A stretch of DNA of 64,000 bases from the NCBI GenBank assembly GCA_002372615.1, contig DFHG01000009.1, positions 124,001 through 188,000 on the forward strand, in the 5' to 3' direction. The notes under the pieces were generated by a model that had not been told where the DNA came from, searched no databases, and saw only the letters and a program-made list of their open reading frames with translations. This document shows, in pieces, positions 34,592 through 45,427 of this stretch (positions within the stretch are counted from its first letter, which is position 1; every line of letters starts with the position of its first letter). The DNA comes from Mycoplasmataceae bacterium UBA3729. GTDB lineage: Bacteria; Bacillota_I; Bacilli_A; Mycoplasmatales; Mycoplasmoidaceae. The position numbers and the translations under genes are program-made.

Positions 34592-37402
34592 ATGAATAAG
34601 AAAATTAAAATATTTATTTTAACTTCAAGTGCATTAATTACAAACACAATAATAGCAAATGCATTAACTTCATGTTCTTCAAGAAACATTATTGTTGATA
34701 CTGGTGGGTTTGACAAACTATATGGTATTAGTATGGCAACATACAATCGTATGGAAAGTGATTTCAAAGATTTGTATGAAACTCAACAAAATATGAGTAA
34801 ATATGAAGGTTCTATATCTGAAGAAGAATACCAATCAAATTTACTAAATTTTGAATCTAAATTAAAATCTTTTCATGCTAATTTATTTGATAAAAAAGAC
34901 AATAAAACCTTAAGTTACACAATTAAAACTAATACTCTAAGAGATTTTGCAAGAAAAAACTATGGTATTAGATTATCTAGAGTTAATAATATTAATTTAA
35001 ATGATGAATTAACTGAAATCAAAGATTCAATGATGTATTCATTATTATTTTATTTAGAACAATGTCATATCGTTAATTCTAATACTTATCAATATGTAAT
35101 AAATGCTAATAAATTATTTGATTCTATTGTGGATGAAGCAAAAGAAAAATATGATAAAAATGATACAGTATCTCTTATTCAATATGTTCAAGAACACACA
35201 GTTTCATGTTTTGCAGGGATTGCTAAAGAAATAGATGCTCTTATTACTCAAAGACAACTAAAAGAATTTATCGAAGAATATTCAATAAAAGTAAAAGAAA
35301 ATATTTCTCCAATTTATTGTTGAGACAGACTATATTCATATGGTTATAATGATGGTATAAAAGAAATAACAACAAATGTTTTTAATAACCTTTTTGATAT
35401 GCATGTAGAAAGTACCCCTAGAGTTAATACTTCTACTGGTGTAATTTCAACTAAAACTATTAAATTTGATGATGATTTAATTCCTGGATATACATTAAAA
35501 CCATTTATATGCAAAATGCATAGTGATCCATATACTAATATATATTCTATTGATGTAGATTACACTTTAGTAAATAATCAATATATTAATGATATAGATG
35601 TTGCTAAATTGACAGCCCATTCATCATCATTAAAACATCCTTCATTATATAAAGACGAACCTTTATCTATTTTTGATTTAAATACTAGTGAAGATGATAG
35701 AGAATATACTAATTATCAAATACCAGTAACTAAAAAATACGAGAAAAATCAAATAAATCAAACTTATTTTAATGGTGATGATTTTAAAATCTCTTGATCT
35801 ACAAGTGAAGAATATGGTTTTGATGATTTTTGAGTTGAACCAAATGAAAATGGTGAATGCAAGGCCACATTTGATAAATCAGCTCTAGCTTCTAGTGGAA
35901 TGATGATTAATGGTTATCTTCTTCTTGATATACTTGAACAATCAGATAGTATTTCTTTATCTGGTGGTTCTGTTTTCTTAAATGGTAAAGAAAAATTAGC
36001 AAATACTGATCTACAACAATGAAAATTATCAATTGATAAAAAGGAATTAGCTAGTGATGCAATTAAATGAGAATTGGTTTCAGCTACATCTGCATCATTA
36101 CCTAATGCGATATTTATTGATAATGGTGTAGTATCTTGAACTGATGCTATTACCGTAGGTACATATGAATTCTATGTAATTGCTAATTATAAAGGAAAGA
36201 AATTTCAAACACAATCAATTACTTTAGCTATTGAAGGCAATAAAAAAAATGTTCTTAATTACAATTCCAAAAAAGTATATTCTACTAATGAAAATGTAAT
36301 TGATCAAAAATTAATTGATTTTGTTAAAAATGTTAATTTTTATTTAGATTATACTGAAGTTGAATATAGTAAAGTTTATGATGATTTTTCAAAAGGTGAA
36401 ATACAAATTAATGATTTTATTGTTAATTATGTAAACTCAGAAAATAGTTTTAGTATAGATGATAAAACAATTATTAATCCAATTAGTATTGCTATAAATG
36501 AAGATTCTGGTATCACAAAAAGATATAGTGAAAATCTTTGAGAAAAGGTAACTAAAAATTATAATGGAGTTGTTTCAATAACTAACATGGATAATTTAAA
36601 AAAATCTGTTGAAGATGAAATAGATGAAATTGATAATTTAGAAGTAACTTATGCAGTTATGTATTCTGTATTCACTGTATTTTTTATAGCTTTGGTTGCT
36701 GCTTATTTTATAATAGCAAAAATGGGTGTAGATGAAATGAAGATGACCCATTTTGAATGAATTTTTGTTATTTTACCTGCTGTTCTTATAATTCTTGGGA
36801 TGATTGCTGGAATAATTTCAGTATTTGCTGTATTAGAATCTCCAAGAGATGAACTTGTTGAAAAAATAAACAAGTTGAATAAAGATACAAATGATTCAAG
36901 TAATTATAAACTATTAGAAAATATTAACAATGATAAAAAATATTTCGTTGATAAGGATGGAAAATCTAATTTTAATAGTTTACCACCAGCAGAAATTAAA
37001 AATAAAAAATCATATTATGAGTTGGGCTATAAACAAGATAAAATTAATAATGGTATTATGGTTGCAGAAAGTGATTTAGCTGTGTTTTTCGGCGGTAAAA
37101 ATGAAGTTAATGAATTTGCCAATAATTTAAATGATCTAATTGATAGTTTTAAATATATGCATATTTTAAATGCTCTTTGCGCAATATTAATGCTATGGTT
37201 TATTCTTATAGTGCTTGGTGTAATTGGTGCAACCTATTCTAATCACCTTAAAACTTTAGATGATGAAGCTCTAGCTAAACACATGGTGGGTTATGTAAAA
37301 CAACAAGATGCATGGTTAAATAAAAATGGTATACTTCAAATTTCATCAGATATTTATAATCGATGTCGTTTTTATTGAATAATGTTCTTTACTTGGCAGT
37401 AG
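34592..37402 (+). CDS. Large surface lipoprotein with Ig-like region and C-terminal membrane helices
   Basis: 936 residues read with many TGA(Trp). Signal peptide with lipobox NALTSCSS, lipidation expected at Cys28. Residues 30-240 are helical; around residues 450-550 a beta-rich stretch with FIDNGVVSW and GTYEFYVIANYKGK resembles bacterial Ig-like/cadherin-like repeats. Near the C-terminus there are three hydrophobic helices (about residues 685-710, 725-755, 860-885), unusual for a lipoprotein. The last ~10 residues run into sequence of the broken ferritin gene, so the true end may be altered by a frameshift. I cannot assign a function. Confidence 0.7.
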
Positions 37403-37802
37403 TCAACAACATAGTATTTATGCACAATTATTAAAATCTCGTGGTTATGAAAAACTTGCTAATAAAATATTAACAGAATCATATGAAGAATGAGAAGAAG
37501 TTAAGCAAGCAAATGATAAATTGGTAGAATTAGATATTATTCCAATTGTAGAAATTCAAAAAATATCCAGTTATTAATGATGCGAAGAAAATGTTCGAGT
37601 ATATTTATAATGATGCAGTTAAACGATTACATGAAATAAATCAAGCATTATCTCTATTTGATGATGACTATATAACTAAAGATATGATTCAAAAATCATT
37701 ATTGAAGAAAAAGAACATTTGAATTGAGTTAAACAACATCTTAATTTAATTAAAAAAATTGGTTATCAAAATTATTTAATTGAACAGACTAATATCAAAT
37801 AA
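37380..37802 (+). pseudogene. Bacterioferritin/Dps-like gene broken by frameshifts
   Basis: Three pieces in different frames join into one ferritin-like protein: QQHSIYAQLLKSRGYEKLAN with ESYEEWEEV, then NDAKKMFEYIYNDAVKRL, then EEKEHLNWVKQHLNLIKKIG. The His/Glu spacing matches the four-helix diiron fold. The two shifts fall in A runs at 37558-37563 and 37691-37695, and no start codon in frame is seen. Either a pseudogene or two homopolymer errors; I favour decay because no core gene in the window shows such errors. Confidence 0.6.
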
Positions 37803-37948
37803 GTTAAAATAATGAATTTATTCATTATATTTTCATTTATTGAATAAAATTCAATAATTTCATAATAATTTAGTTAATTTTTATTTAAATAACTCAAATG
37901 TTGAATTTTCTATGTAATACAAGTGAAGAATTAAATTATAATTGCTTT

Positions 37949-38761
37949 ATGAATGTACTATTTATTGGTGATGTATTTGGTAAACAAGGAAGAAAGGCTT
38001 TAAATGCATTTTTACCAAAAATCATTAAAGGCAAAAAAATAGATTTCACTATTGCTAATGTTGAAAATTGTACTCATGGACGCTCTATCAATAAAAAACA
38101 TTATAAATTTTTAAAAACTTTAGGAATTGATGTTTTTACTTTTGGTAATCATACATGAGAAAACCCAGAAATATATGGAATATTAACTAATTCTGATATA
38201 GTTCGACCATTAAATATTAAAAATAATTTAAGAGAAGCTAGAATTGGTAAAGGTAGTAGGATTTATAAAGTTAAAAACATTAAAATTCGTGTGACAAATA
38301 TGCTTGGTTTGTCTGCTAATTGCAAAAATATGCAAACTAACCCATTTTTATTAATGGATGAATTTCTTAATGAAATTAAAAATGAAAAAACTATCCATAT
38401 TATTGATTTTCATACTAATGCTACAAGTGAAAAAAATGCATATTTATTAGCTTATGCTAATAAAGTAAGTGCAATTATTGGTACACATACACATATTCAA
38501 ACTGCTGATAACAAAATCTATAAAAAAACAGCATATATAACTGATGCTGGTATGACTGGACCAAGTGAAGGTATAATTGGTGCAATGCCACAAACAATAT
38601 TAGATATGTACCGACAAAAAGTTATTCATTTTAAATTAGATCCTGATATAAGCAAATACCAAATTAATGGGGTAATAATAAAATTTGATAATAAAACATT
38701 AATACCTAAAAAAATTGAAAGAGTAAATTTAATTGAAGGAGATAAATATAATGGAAAATAA
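37949..38761 (+). CDS. ymdB: YmdB-family metallophosphoesterase (cyclic nucleotide phosphodiesterase)
   Basis: 270 residues of the TIGR00282/YmdB group. Metal ligands are in FIGDVFGKQGR, NVENCTHG, TFGNHTWE, IDFHTNATSE and GTHTHIQTAD. In Bacillus it hydrolyses 2',3'- and 3',5'-cyclic nucleotides and affects RNA turnover. ATG 37949 begins right at the conserved core; an upstream in-frame ATG at 37898 would add 17 atypical residues. Confidence 0.88.
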
Positions 38762-39419
38762 GCTTACTTTTAAAAAAATTAAAACTTCCAATTCTATTGT
38801 TATTGGTGGAATGATAGCTCTAGGTAAAACTACATTAGCTAATGCTTTAATGAAACATTTAAAAAATTCTCGATGAGTTCCCGAATTGGATCAAAAAGAT
38901 AAATTATCACTTCTTTTATTAGAAAAAATGTATGAAAGAAGTGATGATAATTTATATGCTTCGCTTTTTCAATTATATTTTGTTATTAAAAGATTTGATA
39001 CATATAAAAAGAATGCTAATCAAAAACAATTAACTATTTTTGATCGAAGTATTTTTGAGGATTGATTATTTGCTAAAGAAAACTTAAATAATCCATTTTT
39101 ATTTAATTATTATCAAGGTACATTTGGTGGAATTTGTAATGAAGTGGTTTACGAAACTGGAGTTCCTAAATTGTATGTTATTTTAACTGGTAATTGGGAA
39201 TTATTTAAAAAACGAATTTTTAAGCGTAACCGACCATGTGAAGTTAATAATTTTAAAAAAAATGAAATATATTTTCATAGATTATTAATTCAATATGAAT
39301 CATTTCTAGTTAATACATGTAAAAATTATGGAATTAGTTATATAGTAATTGATGCTAGTTTATCAGTAAAAAAAGAAGTGCAATTAATTTTAAATAAATT
39401 GAAAACTTTTGATAAATAA
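38751..39419 (+). CDS. Deoxynucleoside kinase (dAdo/dGuo kinase family)
   Basis: 222 residues. P-loop GGMIALGKTTLA, the FDRSIFEDW motif and the RNRPCE lid region identify the dNK/dCK/dGK fold used for deoxynucleoside salvage in mycoplasmas. Exact base preference cannot be read. RBS GAAGGAG precedes ATG 38751, which lies within the last codons of ymdB. Confidence 0.85.
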
Positions 39420-39455
39420 CTCATCTATTTTTATAGTAATGTATATTAGAAATAT

Positions 39456-39529
39456 AGGCGTTTAGTTCAATGGTAGAATAATGGTCTCCAAAACCACTGA
39501 TGTGAGTTCAATTCTTACAACGCCTGCCA
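39456..39529 (+). tRNA. tRNA-Trp(CCA)
   Basis: Acceptor arms AGGCGTT and AACGCCT pair fully, T arm GTGAG/CTTAC with TTCAATT loop, encoded CCA. The anticodon loop CTCCAAA gives CCA, reading UGG. Since UGA is also Trp here, a second tRNA-Trp(UCA) should exist elsewhere. Its 3' end is echoed twice in the island that begins directly downstream. Confidence 0.95.
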
Positions 39530-39530
39530 T
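39506..39530 (+). other. Presumed integration site: 3' end of tRNA-Trp
   Basis: The segment TTCAATTCTTACAACGCC plus TGCCAT at the tRNA 3' end has imperfect copies at 47396 and 52502 (each about 20 of 24 bases alike). A tRNA 3' end repeated inside an island with an integrase is the usual sign of site-specific integration. Confidence 0.55.
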
Positions 39531-40060
39531 AAAGTTGATAGTTTAAGAGAGTTTATCATTAAAAATGATAGTTTATTAACTAAACAACAAAAGGAAGTTA
39601 AGAAGTCATTAGATATTGTCTTTCCAATTAATACAAAAGATAAAGATGTTAATTATCTTAACCAAATTGATAAACAGAGATTTGGTAATGAACTACCAGC
39701 TAATTTAAATAATCAAATATTTAATTTAGTTAAAGATTATACATCATCAAAAATAAATTTACTAACTGATGAAGTAAGAAAACAATTAATAAAAGATAAG
39801 AATTTCACTAAATCAAACAATTTAATGAAATTTAAGAATAAAAAGAACTGTGTGAATATAAGCATACTATTGGGCAGATATTAACTCAAACAGGAAAATA
39901 AATCAATTTTGATTTGAATAAAGCTATTAGCAAAGCACATACTCAAGACTATATTAAAGAGTTTGTAAATAAACTAAAAGCAGAGGAATTTATTTATCAA
40001 AAACATAATGAAAATAGAATTTCACAAGAACAAGCACAAGACATTAGACAGGAGATAGGA
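39531..40060 (+). pseudogene. Decayed element gene (function unrecognised)
   Basis: Directly downstream of tRNA-Trp an open frame runs from 39531 without a start codon, with IIKNDSLLTKQQKEVKKS and FGNELPANLNNQIFNLVKDY. At the A run 39840-39844 the sense moves to another frame (KELCEYKHTIGQILTQTGK), a stop interrupts it near 39900, and it ends with RISQEQAQDIRQEIG. It looks like the tail of a long charged protein, perhaps a relaxase or other conjugation protein, but no motif proves this. Confidence 0.4.
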
Positions 40061-40061
40061 T

Positions 40062-40344
40062 ATGGCCCTACAAGATAAGAAAAAAACTAAAAGTTAAAGA
40101 ACAACCAAAGCAAGAGACTAAAAAGTCAAAAGCTTTGAAAACTAAAATTGAGGAGAATAAAGATAAATTTATCTTTAAGTTTCCAGTTTATATTAGAGTT
40201 AAGGAATTCAAGACTAATAAAGAAATAATTATTAATACTCGTAGAATTCTTTACTCAAAAGAGATAGATAAGAATTCATCACTAATTATGATGAATAGTG
40301 GTTATAAAGTTAGAACAAATTTATCTATTGATAATTTGTGATAG
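40062..40344 (+). pseudogene. Frameshifted small basic protein
   Basis: Starts MALQDKKK, shifts frame in the A run 40080-40086, and continues to IDNLW with a stop at 40342. Combined length is about 93 residues, very Lys-rich at the N-terminus and beta-like after FKFPVYIRVKEF. Not recognised. It is in line with the preceding decayed element gene. Confidence 0.4.
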
Positions 40345-40380
40345 CAGAAGTTGTGTAAGCAAGTGATTAAGAACACAAAA

Positions 40381-41157
40381 CTAAATTAATTTTGTCTTGA
40401 GTCACAATAATATTAATCAATAATTAAATAGAAAATAGATAAATATTTCATACAGAAATGAAAAACGACCAATTATAATGGATATATTAATTGGATACCA
40501 ATCTTCTGAAAAATCAAACAACGAATGTCCTTCATGAATGTATTCATTTCTTCTATCTATAAATTCTTTTCAGCAAATATTTTTGTCATTAAGTAATTGA
40601 ACAATATTGCATATTGAAACAAAATATCTTTTATTCATCTTTTTATTAAATTCTGGTAGAATTTTAGTTAATACTATTTTGCTGTACTCTTTTTTAATCA
40701 AATTTAAATCAATTATTTTACGAACAATTTCTTTCATAAAAATATCTACACTATATCGTTGCGAATAAATTCACACTTCAAATTCTTTCAAATCAAACAA
40801 TATTTGTTCAATTATTGAAGCTCTATTTGTATATGCTTCATATTCGAATTCATTATTTGATAAAAACAAACACGTTTTTATTTTTTGACAATGTAAAAAC
40901 TTATTATAAATAGTAATAGCAAATGAATTTAAATATGAAAATAGAACTCCATCTTCATCTACATCATATGGATAATGATCAATTTCTCATATTATTTCAT
41001 CAATAATTTTTGATGATATTTTATGAATATTAACAATTCTTTTTTTAACACAACTACTTGCTATAGATTTAAAGAAAATAATAAATAGTTCGCTGAGATA
41101 TGCTATTTCACTTTTAATATCTTTATTTTTTCGTTTATTAGATTTTGTTGTTTCCAT
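40381..41157 (-). CDS. HEPN-motif protein linked to the restriction-modification genes
   Basis: 258 residues, mostly helical, no homologue recognised by eye over the full length. Near residue 205 it has RRNEYIHEGH, which fits the HEPN ribonuclease motif RN-x3-H. A hydrophobic C-terminal stretch (FLYEIFIYFLFNYWLILLWL) may be a membrane segment. ATG 41157 lies 55 bases inside the end of the restriction-enzyme gene, so it is the third gene of the same transcript. HEPN proteins next to defence genes often act as abortive-infection RNases; the link here is inference. Confidence 0.6.
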
Positions 41158-41840
41158 TTAATTTTAGATTGATCAATTGGTTTATTTCCATCAAAATTAT
41201 TCAATATATATTCATATCTATTTCTTCTTTCATTACGATTAGTAACAAAACTTTGATAACGATCAGAATACAAATTGCAAAATTTTGATAATATATCTTT
41301 CAAGTCATAATCAACATGTTGAATATCATTAATATTGCTATATAGTTTATGTTCATTTAACATTAGCTGTAGAGGGCCTAAATCAAAATTGACATAGTCT
41401 AAAATATTGAACAAGTTAAGTATTTTACATATATTAACTTGCCAACGTCTATTAATTTTTGTAAATTTGATTATGAATAAATAATATGAATCAATTTTTC
41501 TTTTATCAATACTAGTAATTATTTTGTCTATTGTAACGATGTTAGGATTTCCAATTTTTATTCCAGTTTTAATATTAACAGGTGTATAAAAATTACAAGT
41601 TCCTTCTTTAATTCAAAAATCTCCCATACTACGTTTATTTGTTTCATTTATCAATTGATAACGATTATTTGAAATATTAGCCAATTCTTCTTGAGTTTTA
41701 GTTTCTATATAATTAGCTAAACCATGACCTGCTTCTCTCCGATTAAGCATCGAAATAAAATTGTCATTGTGTAAAATTTCTTGTGTCCAAAAATCATTTA
41801 ATTTTCTTTCAAATTCGTTAATTAATTCTTTACTTAGCAT
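41103..41840 (-). CDS. Probable type II restriction endonuclease
   Basis: 245 residues. The central segment MGDFWI...FYTPVNIKTG has the acidic residue followed by an x-K motif spacing seen in PD-(D/E)xK restriction enzymes, followed by NPNIVTIDKII. It overlaps the methyltransferase gene by 11 bases on the same strand, as is normal for restriction-modification pairs. Family otherwise unrecognised, so the call rests on this motif and context. TGA(Trp) codons occur throughout. Confidence 0.65.
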
Positions 41841-42651
41841 ATCGCCATCCTTGCCATATTTTTTCAGTATATTGAATTACATCTTTTATATAATTTGCAT
41901 TTTTTTTCAAATATGCAATAAAACTTGGTAATTCATTTAACTGCCAAATTCTTTGTTTAATAAATGGTGCATTAGGTATATAAAGATAATAACAGCTAAC
42001 ACTCCTTACACCTTTTTTAGCATATTTTTTTAGGTATTTTCATTCTTCTTTTTTGCATTGAAAATCCTGAAAGTGAAAACCTGTTCTAATTATTGGCCAT
42101 TTCATTTTGATATTATCAAAATCACTTATTTTCCCAGTGAGTTTTTTGTTGTTTTTGGTGTTTTTATAAACATCAGCTATATTTGTATGAAAACGACAGC
42201 AAACTTTTTTCTTTGTATTTTTTCAATCAGTAGAAAAACTTGCACTTCAAAATGTATTTTGAGCCATATTTACCAAAAAGAATTTATTACCAATAAATAA
42301 TCATGGACATAAGATACTATATTTACAATTATTATTTAACATTAAATCAAAAAATTCATTTATCTGGGAAAATGGAATATTTGTGATTACAAAATCATAC
42401 TTTTTATAATCAACTTTGTACATATTATGCTGAAGACCTCCGCCTTTAGGAGCCAAATCAACATCTAATTTTCATTCATCGTGTAATAATTTGTAATACT
42501 CACTATTTTTATCATCACAAGGGCAAATTATTTTTTTATTTATCAAATATTTTTTAATTGGCAAACACTGTTTCAATACAATATCATGTTTTGTGAAAAA
42601 TTCATCATTTTGAACCATTCCTTTTGTTTTTAATGTTTTATTAGCAGTCAT
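41830..42651 (-). CDS. EcoRI-type adenine-specific DNA methyltransferase
   Basis: 273 residues. The start TKGMVQNDEFFTKHDIV, the CPCDDKNSEYY block and the catalytic motif IV DFVITNIPFS (NPPF-type, with Ile in place of Pro) match the M.EcoRI family of N6-adenine methylases. Conserved WP/TGFHF...CYYLYIPN follows. At least five TGA(Trp). It would protect host DNA from the enzyme encoded next. The recognition site cannot be deduced. Confidence 0.78.
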
Positions 42652-42748
42652 AATAAAGTGTAAGTATATTAAACAATTTATTTTTGTTGTATAAACATAC
42701 TATATCAAAAATACAACAGAAAATGTATTTAATTACTTTGTCATATTT

Positions 42749-42767
42749 ATAGTCACTATGTGACTAT
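42749..42767. promoter_or_regulatory. Candidate operator between divergent defence genes
   Basis: ATAGTCAC TAT GTGACTAT is an 8-bp perfect inverted repeat around a 3-base centre in the 148-base gap between the methyltransferase (minus) and the HEPN gene (plus). Its place and symmetry suit a repressor site. TATAAA at 42767 follows directly. Confidence 0.5.
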
Positions 42768-42799
42768 TATAAAATATATGATTATATTTATGTGGTATT

Positions 42800-43255
42800 A
42801 TGAATATGAGTAGCAGTTTTAACCCTTTTGGTTTATTTTGTGTTTCACAGCAAAAATTAAATGATAGTTTGATATCAATATTTAGAGATTATCAAATTAT
42901 TGAATATTATTTGAAATGAATTTATTCTTATATGCATAAAGGAAATTCAAATAAAAATTACAAATACATTAAAGATAAAACCTTAGGTAATCTAATTAAT
43001 CTTCTAAAGAAATTAGATTATTCTGATAATAGTCCATGATTGTCAAAAGACGATTACTCCTACTTAAAGGACATGACTGAAATAAGAAACTATTACATTC
43101 ATAAGTTTTTTATTAATTATTTAGATGCTGAATATCATAATGATCACAATAAACTCAATAATTTATATACACAGTTAATTAAAGATAAAAAAGAGATTGA
43201 AAAAATGTGTAAAAATATCGTTAAATTTTATAATCAAGTGTCATCAATTAAATAG
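42800..43255 (+). CDS. Small HEPN-domain protein
   Basis: 151 residues, helical. EIRNYYIHKFF holds the HEPN motif RN-x3-H at Arg96, Asn97 and His101, in the second half as in minimal HEPN domains. No MNT antitoxin gene is adjacent. Divergent from the restriction-modification genes with an inverted repeat between. ATG 42800 (an alternative ATG is at 42806). Could be an RNA-cleaving toxin or the sensing partner of the neighbouring HEPN protein; unproven. Confidence 0.65.
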
Positions 43256-43431
43256 ATAGTTTTTACCAATAAATACCTAAAATTTTCAAAAATTTTAATC
43301 TTATTAATTTTATTGCTTTAGCATTAGTTGGCAATAAAAATTTTCAATTTTTTGTTGTAAAATCACAAGCGTATATTAACCCAATAATAAGTTACAAAGA
43401 ATTATTATCAATAGCAAAAGGAAGAAAGAGC

Positions 43432-44345
43432 ATGAATTATTTTGTGTTTATTCGTAGAAATTACCATTGTTTTACTGGTAATGTTAAATTTGATGTAGCA
43501 AGTGCTAATAAAAATATTAATAACACATTAATAATAATTCAGCTCATGGATATGTTTCAGCATTTAAATGAGCTTTCAATAACTTTTATGGAATGAAATT
43601 CAATACTAAATATATTGTTAGTAGACCTAATGAAATTTCTAAGTTTACTACCAAATTAACTAATAAAGAAATTAGTTATGTTAGAAAGAAATATAAAGAG
43701 TGAATCAATGAAGAGTTAACTTGTGTTAAGAATTTGCAAGAGTTAATAAGATATAAAAGATTAGGTTATTACTATGTCTTTGAGACATTGTTGTGTTCTG
43801 GAACGAGAATAGGTAAATTAGCTTCAATTAATTTTAGAGCTAATCCAGCTCATAGCATTATTGAATCTAAGATTTCTGGTTGTGATAAAGCAGAAATAAT
43901 CATTAACACAGAGAAGACTTGTAAGAAACGAGATATTTATATTCCACTTGATGCTTATAAGTTTTTTGTTAAATATAAGTGAAAGATTAAAGGGAATTTG
44001 GTTAAAGATAATTTCATTATGTTTAGGAATTGAGCTAAATTACCATTCAAGTTTACAGCTCATGTATTAAGAAGGACTAAAGTTTCAATAATGCATGAGT
44101 ATGGAGCGGATGTTAATACAATCTCAATGGTGTTAGGAACTACACCAAGAACTGTGATGAATTACTATATCATTTCATCAAATAGAAACTATGATGCTTG
44201 TGATATAGCTGATTGTGCAGTAAATGGCTATATTGTTAAAACAAATAATCTTTATTTCAATAGGACTTATTTAAGTAGGAAGGAGGAGCAATATATAATA
44301 TATACAAGGATATGAGAAAGGATAAAGCTGCTAAATACAAGATAA
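43432..44345 (+). pseudogene. Tyrosine recombinase (integrase), frameshifted
   Basis: The catalytic half is clear: SGTRIGKLASI (first Arg), HVLRRTKVSIMHEYG (H-x-x-R), VLGTTPRTVMNYY (Tyr nucleophile). The N-terminal half starts at ATG 43432 (RBS AAGGAAG) but changes frame within the ATT-rich stretch 43523-43537. With one repair it is about 304 residues. It is probably the recombinase that moved the island. The C-terminal ~55 residues are duplicated at 49721-49888. Confidence 0.7.
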
Positions 44346-44581
44346 CAGATACTGATATTGATAAGAAGTTTATTGGTAAACAAGTTACTGTTGAGAAAGT
44401 TAAGTCTAAAGGCGGTCCTAGTGTTGGTGGAAGAAAACACCAAAAACAAAGAAAAGCACCTGCTTGATTTGTTGAATTTGAAAAAAGAAATAATCAATGA
44501 CTTGATAAAATAGAAAATAATGTATCGAGTTTAAGAAGTGATTTAAATAGAGTTATCAAACTAAACAATCTAAAGCATTAG
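44312..44581 (+). CDS. VKSKGG-family small protein, copy 1 (intact)
   Basis: 89 residues, first of three paralogues in the island. Shared features: VKSKGG, a glycine-rich turn ending GGRK, KAPAWF, and a C-terminal LRSDLNRVIKLNNLK. The N-terminus is variable. No known family recognised. It overlaps the end of the integrase frame, ends in front of a terminator, and is followed by a GGTATTAC repeat array. TGA(Trp) at two places. Confidence 0.6.
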
Positions 44582-44606
44582 TAATACTCAAATAAAAATA
44601 AAAAAG

Positions 44607-44640
44607 AAATGTATCCTAAGAGGATACATTTTTGTTTTTG
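44607..44640 (+). terminator. Rho-independent terminator
   Basis: AAATGTATCC (44607-44616) and GGATACATTT (44622-44631) form a 10-bp stem with a 5-base loop, followed by a T-rich tail TTGTTTTT. Ends the integrase/VKSKGG unit. Confidence 0.8.
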
Positions 44641-44698
44641 CATAGTATTCATAATATCTTCATTAAAGATATTCTTAATATATTCTATGTATGCTTTA

Positions 44699-44748
44699 GG
44701 TATTACTGCCATGAATTAGGGTATTACTGATATTTGTTATGGTAATAT
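44699..44748. repeat. Iteron-like array A (21-bp period)
   Basis: GGTATTAC begins at 44699 and 44720, with a degenerate GGTAATAT at 44741; spacing is 21 bases each time. It is preceded by the conserved AT-rich segment ATATTCTTAATATATTC at 44670-44686. A short non-initiated frame (KRYLSKNIKSINEKEVFKKF) follows to 44857 and is probably a remnant. Confidence 0.65.
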
Positions 44749-44928
44749 TGCTAAAAGATATTTATCCAAAAATATTAAATCTATAAATGAAAAGGAAGTG
44801 TTTAAAAAATTCGAATCATTTGTTAAAGAGGTTGAAAAAATATTACAACAAAACTAAAAAACCTATAATCTAAGTAATATAAAAACCAAAGCTTAAATAG
44901 ATATTAAATAAATATTAGGAGTTTTATT

Positions 44929-45072
44929 ATGTATAAAGTAACAAAATGTAAACCATGAGTAAAAGATTTACAAAAACATTGTGATGCTATGGAAAAAACA
45001 GGTTGAACCCTTATCAGCCATTCTTCAAATTCCGCAACAGTAGGTTTTACATTCATTTGATATAAGAAATAA
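44929..45072 (+). CDS. DUF4177-like 47-residue protein
   Basis: Starts MYKVTKCKPW with RBS AGGAG eight bases before ATG 44929. The second half EKTGWTLISHSSNSATVGFTFIW follows the small alpha-beta pattern of DUF4177 proteins (helix, GW, then two strands). Two TGA(Trp). Function unknown; such proteins often occur on mobile elements. Confidence 0.45.
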
Positions 45073-45135
45073 TTTCTTATTCATATTTATAAATGACTTA
45101 TTTTTTTAGACAAACAGCCAATATATAATATACAT

Positions 45136-45409
45136 ATGAGTATCAAGTATAAAATCGAAGATGCTAAAAAGAATAAAAACTTAATCAATGATGAGATTAA
45201 GTTAAGTAGAGTTAAATCTAAAGGTGATCATAGCGATGGTGGAAGAAATACCTGGATCTAAAAATAAGATTACCTTAGCTAAATTAGCTGAACGGATGGC
45301 AGATTTAACAAAAACAGTTAAAGATGGATTTGCTGAACAAGCTAAATTTAATAAATCTATTCGTGAAGATTTAAATAGAGTAATTAAATTAAATAATTTG
45401 AAACATTAA
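45136..45409 (+). pseudogene. VKSKGG-family small protein, copy 2 (frameshifted)
   Basis: Begins MSIKYKIEDAKK, keeps VKSKGDHSDGGR, then changes frame near 45240 and continues with LAKLAERMADLTKTVKDGF and REDLNRVIKLNNLKH. The end is nearly the same as copy 1, while the middle is longer and coiled-coil-like. Lies directly before the broken abiH. Confidence 0.55.
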
Positions 45410-45427
45410 TGATTCTATTTTCCTACA

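Noticed and set aside
42058..42300. Plus-strand frame of 80 residues within the methyltransferase region
   Set aside because: It lies opposite the methyltransferase gene, which has recognisable motifs and is in an overlapping operon.
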